In this document: positions 37,939 to 45,083 of the stretch, in pieces
Position numbering within the stretch: position 1 is the first letter of the stretch
Layout of the letters: each line of letters opens with the position of its first letter
Assembly: GCA_934292805.1 (NCBI GenBank)
Contig: CAKQXQ010000006.1
Coordinates: 15,193 to 79,192 of the forward strand
Source of the DNA: an uncultured Roseburia sp.
GTDB lineage: Bacteria; Bacillota; Clostridia; Lachnospirales; Lachnospiraceae
Reading direction: 5' to 3'
DNA: 64,000 bases
The notes under the pieces: generated by a model
Told to the model about the DNA's origin: nothing
Databases searched by the model: none
The model's input: only the letters and a program-made list of their open reading frames with translations
Program-made: the position numbers and the translations under genes

Positions 37939-39108
37939 CTATGCTAATTTTACCGGACCATCGCCGATCTCTACTACATAAAAATCTGCTGCATAACCGA
38001 TCTTGTCCTTGTAAGCTGTTCCGACTTTCTCAATAAAAGAATCGACTGCTTCATCTTTTACGATGCTTACGGTACATCCTCCGAATCCGGCTCCTGTCAT
38101 ACGGGAACCGATCACGCCTTCTACTTTCCATGCCTCTTCAACAAGAGTATCCAGCTCAATACCTGTTACCTCATAATCGTCACGCAGAGAAACATGGGAA
38201 GCATTCATTAACTGACCGAATAACGCAACATCATTCTTCTTTAATGCATCTACTGCCTTAATTGTTCTCTGGTTCTCATATACTGCATGTTTTGCACGTT
38301 TCACTCTTACCGGATCCTTGATCGCGTCTTTATACTGCTCAAACTGTTCTTCGGTAAGTTCTCCGAGGGAATCGATTTTCACGACCTTCTGAAGTTCTGC
38401 CAAAGCAATCTCGCATTCACTTCTTCTCTCGTTATATTTGGAATCACCAAGTCCACGTTTCTTATTGCTGCAGGAAATCACGATCTTGGCATTCTCTAAC
38501 TTGATCGGTGCATATTCATATTTTAAAGTTGCTGTGTCAAGGAAGATCGCATGTCCTGCTTTGCCCATTGCGATTGCAAACTGATCCATAATACCACAGT
38601 TTACGCCATTAAAATTATTCTCAGAAAACTGTCCGATCAGTGCGAGATCCTGATTGGTCACATCAAATCCAAACATATCCTTTAAGATATATCCGGTCAG
38701 GACTTCTACAGATGCAGAGGAGGACAGTCCGGATCCGTTCGGGATATTTCCAAATAAAACAAGATCCATACCCTGCTCAACTTTCATTCCTTTTTCACCG
38801 AATGCCCACATAACTCCCTTTGGATAATTTGTCCATCCGGCAGCCTTTTCCGGTTTTAAATTGTCCAGTGAAGATTCGATCACGCCAAGCTTCTCAAAGT
38901 TCATAGAGAAGAAACGAAGTTTTCTGTCTGTTCTCTTCCTTGCCACACCATAAGTACCAATTGTCAGTGCACATGGAAAAACATGACCGCCATTGTAATC
39001 CGTATGTTCTCCGATCATGTTGACACGTCCCGGTGCAAAATAAACACCAATCTCACCTTCATCTCCAAATAACTCTTTGAATTTTACCAATACATCTTCC
39101 CAGATCAT
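37939..39108 (-). CDS. galK: Galactokinase
   Basis: Phosphorylates alpha-D-galactose with ATP. 389 residues, GHMP kinase family. The galactokinase signature GRVNMIGEHTDYNGG is near residue 27, the ATP-binding motif NGSGLSSSASVE near 125 and GAGFGGCTVSIV near 345. A promoter lies about 100 nt upstream. First gene of the galK-galT operon. No galE or mutarotase is in the window. Confidence 0.97.
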   Translation of the reverse strand: MIWEDVLVKFKELFGDEGEIGVYFAPGRVNMIGEHTDYNGGHVFPCALTIGTYGVARKRTDRKLRFFSMNFEKLGVIESSLDNLKPEKAAGWTNYPKGVMWAFGEKGMKVEQGMDLVLFGNIPNGSGLSSSASVEVLTGYILKDMFGFDVTNQDLALIGQFSENNFNGVNCGIMDQFAIAMGKAGHAIFLDTATLKYEYAPIKLENAKIVISCSNKKRGLGDSKYNERRSECEIALAELQKVVKIDSLGELTEEQFEQYKDAIKDPVRVKRAKHAVYENQRTIKAVDALKKNDVALFGQLMNASHVSLRDDYEVTGIELDTLVEEAWKVEGVIGSRMTGAGFGGCTVSIVKDEAVDSFIEKVGTAYKDKIGYAADFYVVEIGDGPVKLA

Positions 39109-39206
39109 ATATCCTCCTTGTTTTTTTGAAAGAAAAACTGCTCATATCCTTCTTTGGAACGTCGATTTTCCTTTCTTATTCTGTTTTACGGTTTTCTTAT
39201 ATTTTC

Positions 39207-39234
39207 ATTATACAAATTCATCCGGGCTTTGCAA
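39207..39234 (-). promoter_or_regulatory. Promoter of galK-galT
   Basis: Minus-strand -35 TTGCAA (39229-39234), 16-nt spacer, -10 TATAAT (39207-39212). An inverted repeat GGATTCAG/CTGAATCC (39293-39300 and 39325-39332) lies upstream and could be an operator or a second weak hairpin. Confidence 0.65.
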
Positions 39235-39335
39235 CCGACCAGCATCATACTGCAACAATTATCAAGGCAACATGCAACATTTTTACATATATGGATTCAG
39301 GTGTCCAAAGGTCTGCTTTATAATCTGAATCCAGC

Positions 39336-39363
39336 AAAAAACCGGACGCTTTGAAGCGTCCGG
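39336..39363 (-). terminator. Terminator of glyA
   Basis: A 9-bp GC-rich stem (CCGGACGCT/AGCGTCCGG) is followed on the minus strand by TTTTTT. Confidence 0.92.
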
Positions 39364-39383
39364 CTCATGCACATACTATTCTG

Positions 39384-40622
39384 TTATTTTAAAGGATATT
39401 TTTCTGTCAGTGATTTTACGATTGCCATTGCCTTTTCTGCTGCCGGCTCACCTTCTTTGATCATAAGAGCGATTGCCTCAGCGATCTGATCCATATCCTC
39501 TGTGTTCATTCCACGGGATGTAACAGCCGGTGTTCCAAGACGGACGCCGCTTGTTACGAACGGAGATTTCGGATCGTTCGGGATCGTATTTTTATTACAT
39601 GTAATGTGAACAGAATCAAGAAGCTTCTCCAATGCTTTTCCGGTCAGGTCGTAGTTCGTCAGGTCAACTAACATCAGATGATTGTCTGTTCCGCCGGATA
39701 CGATCTTAATATCCCGATCCAATAATCCCTTGCAGAGTGCCTGTGCATTATCGATGATCCTCTGCTGGTACTCTTTGAATTCCGGCGAAAGTGCTTCTTT
39801 GAAGCAGACTGCCTTTGCAGCGATCACATGCATCAGCGGGCCTCCCTGTGTTCCCGGGAAGATTGCCTTGTTGAAATTATACTTATCTGCCACTTCCTGG
39901 CTTGATAAGATCATTCCTCCACGTGGTCCGCGTAATGTCTTATGTGTTGTTGTCGTCACAACATCCGCATATGGGATAGGACTTGGATGAAGTCCTGCTG
40001 CAACAAGTCCTGCAATGTGTGCCATATCTACCATCAGAACTGCACCACATGCATCTGCGATCTCACGGAACTTCTTAAAGTCGATCGTTCTTGCATAGGC
40101 AGATGCTCCAGCAATGATCATCTTTGGTTTGTGCTCCATTGCAAGCTCCATTACTTTATCATAATCAATAAAACCTTCATCATTGACTCCATATGGCACA
40201 ACGTTAAAATATTTTCCTGAGAAATTCACCGGTGATCCATGTGTAAGATGTCCGCCATGATCCAGGTTCATTCCCATAATCGTGTCACCAGGCTCTAAGA
40301 TTGCAAACTGTACTGCCATATTCGCCTGTGCACCGGAATGTGGCTGGACATTGACATATTCGCATCCGAATAATTCCTTTGCACGGTTTCTTGCAAGCTC
40401 TTCCACAACATCGACACAGTCGCATCCGCCATAATATCTCTTGCCAGGATAACCCTCTGCGTATTTATTTGTGAGAACGCTTCCCATCGCAGACATAACT
40501 GCCGGGCTTACCCAGTTCTCTGATGCGATCAGCTCAATATGACTGTTCTGTCTCTCGAATTCATCTGTGATCGCCTGTGCGATTTCCTGATCTACTGCCT
40601 GAATATCTTCCAGTGTGTACAT
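39384..40622 (-). CDS. glyA: Serine hydroxymethyltransferase
   Basis: PLP enzyme converting serine plus tetrahydrofolate to glycine plus methylene-THF. 412 residues, as expected. The PLP-binding Lys is in VVTTTTHKTLRGPRGGMI near 227. NSHIELIASENWVSP and TNKYAEGYPGKRYYGGC near the N-terminus bind substrate. It has its own strong terminator and is probably monocistronic. Confidence 0.98.
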   Translation of the reverse strand: MYTLEDIQAVDQEIAQAITDEFERQNSHIELIASENWVSPAVMSAMGSVLTNKYAEGYPGKRYYGGCDCVDVVEELARNRAKELFGCEYVNVQPHSGAQANMAVQFAILEPGDTIMGMNLDHGGHLTHGSPVNFSGKYFNVVPYGVNDEGFIDYDKVMELAMEHKPKMIIAGASAYARTIDFKKFREIADACGAVLMVDMAHIAGLVAAGLHPSPIPYADVVTTTTHKTLRGPRGGMILSSQEVADKYNFNKAIFPGTQGGPLMHVIAAKAVCFKEALSPEFKEYQQRIIDNAQALCKGLLDRDIKIVSGGTDNHLMLVDLTNYDLTGKALEKLLDSVHITCNKNTIPNDPKSPFVTSGVRLGTPAVTSRGMNTEDMDQIAEAIALMIKEGEPAAEKAMAIVKSLTEKYPLK

Positions 40623-40679
40623 AACTTTTTCCTCTTTTCTTCTATATTTGCCAGTCCGGCTCTTTTCTGTTCTTTATTC

Positions 40680-41807
40680 TCAGATCTCTGTGAGTTCGTA
40701 TTCCCTGCTTCCGAGTCCGATTTTCTCTGCATGTGCAAGACATGTTTTCCATTCTGCATCCGGATGTGTCATATGGAAATGATCCGCATCACATGCTTCA
40801 TTATGACGTTTGGCATGTGCAATATTTTTTCCTAAAATGCTGCTCTCTACCGGTGCTGCCTGATTACAGAGATCCACACATGCCTGATCCAAAGCTACCG
40901 GATCAAATGATGCCAGCATACCAACATTCGGAATGATCGGGATATCGTTTTCCGGATGGCAATCGCAGTTCGGTGAGACATCACAGATCAAAGACACATG
41001 AAAACAAGGTCTGTTCTGACAGACAGCAAGCGTATACTCTGCCATTTTACAATTCAATACTGCGATAGAGTCTGCATAGTCAGCAGAAATTGCATCCTTC
41101 GGACAGACTGCAAGGCATCTTCCACAGCCAACACACCTGTCATGATCGATCTTTGCCTTGTGATCCGTGATGATCGGTGCTCCATGTGCACAGATTCTTC
41201 CACAGGCTCCACAGCCTATACAGGATGCTGTATCCACACTTGGTTTTCCTTCGCAGTGCTGTTCCATCTTTCCGGCTCTTGATCCGCTGCCCATTCCGAT
41301 GTTCTTGATTGTTCCGCCAAATCCAGCCATCTCATGGCCTTTAAAATGGGTCAGGGAGATAAATACATCTGCATCCATAATTGCCGAACCGATCTTCGCT
41401 TCCTTTACATATTCTCCGTCTACCGGCACCAGTGTCTCATCCGTTCCCTTTAATCCGTCGGCGATTAAGACATGGCATCCGGTCTGATATGGGGAAAATC
41501 CATTCACATAGGCTGTTTCCAGATGATCCAATGCATTCTTCCTGCTTCCGACATAAAGTGTATTACAGTCAGTCAGAAATGGTTTTCCACCAAGCTCCTT
41601 TACATAATCTGCAACAACTTTCGCATAATTCGGGCGGAGAAATGACAGATTGCCATATTCTCCGAAATGGATCTTGATCGCTGTATATTTATCTGTAAAA
41701 TCAATATTTTCAAATCCGGCTGTCTTCATCAGTCTGTGAAGCTTCTGAAGCAGATTCTCGCGTCCGGTCGCTTTGAAGGTTGTAAAATATACTTTTGACT
41801 TTTCCAT
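40680..41807 (-). CDS. DUF362-domain protein with two [4Fe-4S] ferredoxin clusters
   Basis: 375 residues. The N-terminal DUF362 domain (about 1-180; VYFTTFKATGRENLLQKL, IKIHFGEYGNLSFLRP, FLTDCNTLYVGSRKNALDHL) is followed by a ferredoxin insert. The insert has CIGCGACGRIC near 193-203 and CVGCGRCLAVCP near 223-234. A C-terminal part with GMLASFDPVALDQACVDL follows. The family is widespread in anaerobes and its reaction is undetermined. It may be co-transcribed with glyA, 57 nt away on the same strand. Confidence 0.92.
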   Translation of the reverse strand: MEKSKVYFTTFKATGRENLLQKLHRLMKTAGFENIDFTDKYTAIKIHFGEYGNLSFLRPNYAKVVADYVKELGGKPFLTDCNTLYVGSRKNALDHLETAYVNGFSPYQTGCHVLIADGLKGTDETLVPVDGEYVKEAKIGSAIMDADVFISLTHFKGHEMAGFGGTIKNIGMGSGSRAGKMEQHCEGKPSVDTASCIGCGACGRICAHGAPIITDHKAKIDHDRCVGCGRCLAVCPKDAISADYADSIAVLNCKMAEYTLAVCQNRPCFHVSLICDVSPNCDCHPENDIPIIPNVGMLASFDPVALDQACVDLCNQAAPVESSILGKNIAHAKRHNEACDADHFHMTHPDAEWKTCLAHAEKIGLGSREYELTEI

Positions 41808-41909
41808 AGCTTTTCCTCTTTCTTCTACAATATATTTCTATCTATAAAATAATCCATAAAGTCCGCTTCAAGTCAAGTATTTTTTATTTTTTGTTTATGA
41901 TAAATTTGT

Positions 41910-41938
41910 ATTGTTTCCAAATTCTTTTTTTGATAAAA
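41910..41938 (+). promoter_or_regulatory. Candidate promoter of the small membrane-protein cluster
   Basis: Plus-strand TTGTTT, 17-nt spacer and TAAAAT, about 75 nt before the first ATG. The region is A/T-rich, so the match is only moderately informative. Confidence 0.4.
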
Positions 41939-42014
41939 TAAATCCGGTAATCTTATTTTAAAATAAATGTATGGAAGGTTATACTCAATATAAAAGAAAG
42001 GATGGCGGATACAA

Positions 42015-42422
42015 ATGGATAGACTGCAAAAATATCACAAATCAATCTGTCTGCTGCTTATTGCAGTACTGCTGTTCTTTGGAGTATGCCAGGTCAACAG
42101 ACAGGCAGACTCTACTCTGATGTATAACATTCTCCATCATACAGAGAGCTTTTTTCAGGACTCCGCTGTCAGTGCCCCGGCTGAGCAGATCTGTAACGAG
42201 ACTTCTGTCCGTTCCTTCTCTGCCCCTGCCCTTTTACGCCAGTCGCAGACACGCGTAAGCAGTCGTATGATTCGTGGCATCGGATTCCTTTTCTTATTTG
42301 TGGAGCTTCTTTCACAGATTATCCCTATTCTTTTCGACCGCAATTATCTTGTTTACAGCAAAGTAACTCCTTGCGGCTATACTATTGTCCGCTATCTTCA
42401 TCGACAGGATGGCAAGAAATAA
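42015..42422 (+). CDS. Uncharacterised small membrane protein
   Basis: 135 residues, not recognised. Helix 1 is at about 10-25 (SICLLLIAVLLFFGVC) and helix 2 at about 90-110 (MIRGIGFLFLFVELLSQIIPILF). Between them is a Ser/Ala-rich loop of about 60 residues with one Cys, and the C-terminus is basic (RYLHRQDGKK). GGATGGCGG precedes the ATG. It heads a cluster with two very short membrane-protein genes on the same strand. Confidence 0.7.
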   Translation: MDRLQKYHKSICLLLIAVLLFFGVCQVNRQADSTLMYNILHHTESFFQDSAVSAPAEQICNETSVRSFSAPALLRQSQTRVSSRMIRGIGFLFLFVELLSQIIPILFDRNYLVYSKVTPCGYTIVRYLHRQDGKK

Positions 42423-42470
42423 TTCTGACCTGACAAATCCAATCAACATTCAAAGAAAGGATATTGATCT

Positions 42471-42572
42471 ATGTCAGAACATATTTTATTTGCAATTCTC
42501 ACCATTGCTGTGATCGCTGCCGGCATTTTTATGTGGTGGTTTGAACATCATGATGAGAAACCTGAAAAATAG
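42471..42572 (+). CDS. 33-residue single-helix membrane peptide
   Basis: ATG 42471 to TAG 42572. AAAGGA lies 9 nt upstream. The peptide begins MSEHILFAILTIAVIAAGIF, a single membrane helix, and ends in a charged tail rich in His, Asp, Glu and Lys after a WWF border. Size and build resemble small subunits of membrane complexes. Which complex is not visible from the neighbours. Confidence 0.6.
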   Translation: MSEHILFAILTIAVIAAGIFMWWFEHHDEKPEK

Positions 42573-42660
42573 AAGTCACAAAAGCAGAAAATAAAAACCA
42601 TTTAAAATAATTTGAAAACCATATGATCTGTTTTTGTGAAAAAGGAAGGACTTTACAACA

Positions 42661-42804
42661 ATGAATATAGGATTAATTTTATTTGCTCTGGTCGGCTCCG
42701 TTATGGGCTTTGCCGCAACCATTTACATTATCGTTTCCATGTTCTGGATCCTCGGTCAGAAAATCGTCCGCAAAATCAAACATGGTACCCCTCTTTATAA
42801 TTAA
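42661..42804 (+). CDS. 47-residue single-helix membrane peptide
   Basis: ATG 42661 to TAA 42804, with GGAAGGA about 10 nt upstream. One long hydrophobic helix (LILFALVGSVMGFAATIYII, then VSMFWILG) is followed by a basic tail KIVRKIKHGTPLYN. Its separate good ribosome binding site and its place just before a terminator argue that it is translated. Function unknown. Confidence 0.6.
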   Translation: MNIGLILFALVGSVMGFAATIYIIVSMFWILGQKIVRKIKHGTPLYN

Positions 42805-42825
42805 AATTTAAAAGGATAATATAGA

Positions 42826-42887
42826 AAACCAGTATTATCATTGCAGGATATCTTTTAAGATATGTGCTTTGATCATACTGGTTTTTC
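42826..42887. terminator. Bidirectional terminator with inner hairpin
   Basis: AAACCAGTAT (42826-42835) pairs with ATACTGGTTT (from about 42875). An inner ATATCTT/AAGATAT hairpin sits inside. T-rich tails lie between the small-peptide cluster and the convergent MFS gene. Confidence 0.7.
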
Positions 42888-42915
42888 TTTTTTGGCAGAC
42901 TGTCAAAATCTGATT

Positions 42916-44139
42916 TTATTCTTCATAGAGAAGATGGAAATGCTTTTTGTCTATGATATTTAACGTAACAGCAAGTGCGATCGTTGCAATTCCAAATACC
43001 CCAACAAGAACCCAGGCACTGCCAAATCCTTTTGTGTCTATGGTTTTTCCAACGAGGACATTTCCAATAGAAGAAAAAGCTCCGCTGATGGCATAAATGA
43101 AGGAATTGATACGTCCCCAGTGAGTTGATGGCATTCTTCTCGTCATATACGGCTGGTTTCCGAGTGTATTGAATACTTCTCCGACAGTAAAGATGACCAT
43201 CAGCAAAAAGTATAATGGCATGATTCCCTGAATAAATTTATATCCAAATAATCCGCCAATGATCAGTGCTTCACCGATCAGGATTTTCCTTACATCCGTG
43301 ATCTTTCCAAGGAATGTTGTGATCACCGGAGTCGCTAAGATCACGACTAGTGCATTCGTACTTGTGAGCATTCCAAAAATTGCTGCTCCCTTTGCACCAT
43401 ATAATGCCTCCATATTCAATGGCAGCAGATAGTTGAACTGTGCATATACAAGTCCTCCAACACCTACCATCAGTGCATAGATCATAATCGGTTTCCGTTC
43501 AGACAGAATCTGGAAAATATTTTCATTTTCTCTTTTTTTCTCGTACTCACTGACTTTTTCTTTTTCCACATGAAGCTGTTTGATGAACAGAATAATCAAC
43601 AATGTGGATGAGAATGTTGCCAGTCCTTCAATGATAAAAGACAGTCCCAGATAATTCTCAAACAGGAATCCTGCCAGGGTCGGTGATAACACAAGTCCGA
43701 GATTCATGCCAAGATACTGTAAACTGTAGGCTTTTTCCCTGCTCTCACTGTCACTTAAGTCTGCGACAAGTGCATCATAAGATGGTCCTTCAATCGTTGC
43801 AAATACACCGGCCAGATAAATCAATGCTATGCTGTGACCGGAAAGTGGCAGTAAACCGCATATAATATAGGAGATGACTGTTACCATATCGCAACAGACA
43901 ATAATCTTCTTGCGGTTCATTGTATCTGCAAGCTTTCCTCCAAGCAGCATCATCGGAAACTGCAGGATCGACATTACCAGTGTGATCGTCGCAATGGTCG
44001 TCGCATTATATCCCAGTTTATTTTTCAAAATCAGTGTCATGATCGGCCAGACAAGTGACCCCATGCTTGTCACAATTCTTCCGAAAAACAGAACGTATAT
44101 CTCTCTGCTTAAGTTTTTGTATTGTTCTAAAAATTTCAT
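42916..44139 (-). CDS. MFS multidrug-type efflux transporter
   Basis: 407 residues, 12 predicted membrane helices. The N-terminal half has the motif-A region GGKLADTMNRKKIIVCCD and the second half has the matching loop after GKITDVRKILIGE. It resembles drug:proton antiporters; the substrate is unknown. AAGGAAAGGTGAACG precedes the ATG. The gene lies behind a 330-nt leader with a small leader ORF and two stacked terminators, which strongly suggests induction by a translation-inhibiting antibiotic or related stress. Confidence 0.9.
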   Translation of the reverse strand: MKFLEQYKNLSREIYVLFFGRIVTSMGSLVWPIMTLILKNKLGYNATTIATITLVMSILQFPMMLLGGKLADTMNRKKIIVCCDMVTVISYIICGLLPLSGHSIALIYLAGVFATIEGPSYDALVADLSDSESREKAYSLQYLGMNLGLVLSPTLAGFLFENYLGLSFIIEGLATFSSTLLIILFIKQLHVEKEKVSEYEKKRENENIFQILSERKPIMIYALMVGVGGLVYAQFNYLLPLNMEALYGAKGAAIFGMLTSTNALVVILATPVITTFLGKITDVRKILIGEALIIGGLFGYKFIQGIMPLYFLLMVIFTVGEVFNTLGNQPYMTRRMPSTHWGRINSFIYAISGAFSSIGNVLVGKTIDTKGFGSAWVLVGVFGIATIALAVTLNIIDKKHFHLLYEE

Positions 44140-44224
44140 CGTTCACCTTTCCTTACAAATCTTTTTGTCATTTCTTACCCGGTCTTTTTTGGGAATAACA
44201 CAGTGCAATCCTCGCGGAGCGTTT

Positions 44225-44257
44225 TTTATGCAATGGAAACAAAGTTTCTTATTGCAT
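44225..44257 (-). repeat. Attenuator repeat module 2
   Basis: Minus strand ATGCAATAAGAAAC, TTT loop, GTTTCCATTGCAT: a self-complementary unit (ATGCAAT/ATTGCAT perfect). It is a diverged copy of the unit at 44304-44332. With its flanks it can extend into a long hairpin that uses the 3' arm of terminator T2 and the CTCCGCG near 44211-44219. Confidence 0.75.
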
Positions 44258-44287
44258 AAAAAAAACTCCGCGGTATCTACCACGAAG
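44258..44287 (-). terminator. Leader terminator T2 of the MFS gene
   Basis: Minus-strand hairpin CTTCGTGGTA/TACCGCGGAG (44266-44287), with some G-U pairs, followed by eight T's (44258-44265). Second of two stacked terminators ahead of the MFS gene. Confidence 0.85.
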
Positions 44288-44303
44288 CATGTGCATCCTT
44301 TTA

Positions 44304-44332
44304 TATAATGGAAACAGAGTTTCCAATTGCAT
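44304..44332 (-). repeat. Attenuator repeat module 1
   Basis: Minus strand ATGCAATTGGAAAC, TCT loop, GTTTCCATTATAT; clearly related to module 2. It sits right after terminator T1 and may form an alternative hairpin joining the 3' arm of T1 to the 5' arm of T2 (CCACGG with TCGTGG). Confidence 0.75.
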
Positions 44333-44360
44333 AAAAAAACCGTGGCAGATCATACCACGG
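44333..44360 (-). terminator. Leader terminator T1 of the MFS gene
   Basis: Minus-strand hairpin CCGTGGTA/TGCCACGG (44340-44360) followed by seven T's (44333-44339). It lies 36 nt after the leader ORF stop. Confidence 0.88.
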
Positions 44361-44395
44361 ACATATCTCTTATTCCTGCAACAGACAACTGCTGC

Positions 44396-44467
44396 TTAAA
44401 AAAGTTCACCGAGGTAATTCTCCTTATGATATTCTGCTGTAGCAAAAAACGTTGTAAACTGAATCAT
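44396..44467 (-). CDS. 23-residue leader peptide of the MFS attenuator
   Basis: ATG 44467 to TAA 44396, with GAGAGGTAAGATT giving a good ribosome binding site. It starts MIQFTTFFATAEYHKEN and ends YLGELF, with no resemblance to a functional protein domain. Its position (after a promoter and before two terminators and the efflux gene) and its size match leader peptides where ribosome stalling decides transcription read-through. Evidence is positional; translation is not proven. Confidence 0.7.
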   Translation of the reverse strand: MIQFTTFFATAEYHKENYLGELF

Positions 44468-44551
44468 AATCTTACCTCTCTTTCTTAATATTTTGCATTT
44501 AAAGTACCTCTACAGATACCCTGATTCCCATGCAATTTAGCTTACTAAAAA

Positions 44552-44580
44552 AGTAAAGCACACAAAATCATTCTTGTCAA
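44552..44580 (-). promoter_or_regulatory. Promoter of the MFS leader transcript
   Basis: Minus-strand -35 TTGACA (44575-44580, perfect consensus), 17-nt spacer, -10 TTTACT (44552-44557). The rest of the gap to the SASP gene (about 44581-44783) holds only a small ACAGCA/TGCTGT hairpin at 44724-44741 and no clear sigma-G promoter. Confidence 0.65.
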
Positions 44581-44783
44581 TATCATATTCTGATTTTTTA
44601 GTTCGCAAGCTCCGTTTTTTTAGTTTTCGGCTGATATTTTCACATAATAAGCATCTGAATAATTTTCCAGAAATTACCGGAATATTTTTTCCGTCCATGC
44701 AGACACTAACATCAGGAACAACAACAGCAACATGCTGCTGTACTCCTAAAATAACACAATCGAAAAAATATGGAGGTGAAACC

Positions 44784-45002
44784 ATGAGCGGATCTAACAA
44801 TTCAGGTTCAGGCACCGGTAAAATGGCTGTACCACAGGCAAAAGAAGCCATGAATCGTTTTAAACAGGAAGTTGCAAGTGAAATTGGAGTTCCTTTAAAA
44901 GAAGGCTACAACGGAGACTTAACTTCTGCTCAGGCTGGAAGCATTGGTGGTGAAATGGTCAAAAAAATGATCATGAAGCAGGAAGAACAGATGAAAAACT
45001 AG
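44784..45002 (+). CDS. Alpha/beta-type small acid-soluble spore protein
   Basis: 72 residues. SASPs coat spore DNA and protect it from UV and heat. The conserved segments AVPQAKEAMNRFKQEVASEIGV (germination protease site at SEIG) and GYNGDLTSAQAGSIGGEMVKKMI are present, after a Gly/Ser-rich start. GGAGGTG lies 6 nt before the ATG. This is the best direct evidence that the organism sporulates. A strong terminator follows. Confidence 0.95.
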   Translation: MSGSNNSGSGTGKMAVPQAKEAMNRFKQEVASEIGVPLKEGYNGDLTSAQAGSIGGEMVKKMIMKQEEQMKN

Positions 45003-45011
45003 CCATTAGGA

Positions 45012-45064
45012 AAAAGCTGCTTCCTATTTCGGGATAATCACCTGAAATAGGAGGCAGCTTTTTT
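45012..45064. terminator. Terminator after the SASP gene
   Basis: AAAAGCTGC plus TCCTATTTC pairs with GAAATAGGA plus GCAGCTTTT, about 18 bp with one bulge, followed by T's. It also serves the convergent GNAT-ABC gene. Confidence 0.9.
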
Positions 45065-45083
45065 ATAGATAACAGGAATCCGG

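Noticed and set aside
42826..42887. A riboswitch for the MFS gene
   Set aside because: It lies downstream of the MFS gene's stop codon and behaves like a two-sided terminator.
44574..44783. N-terminal extension of the SASP gene
   Set aside because: The frame is open, but the SASP family starts near 44784, where GGAGGTG precedes the ATG; the upstream DNA holds the opposite-strand promoter.
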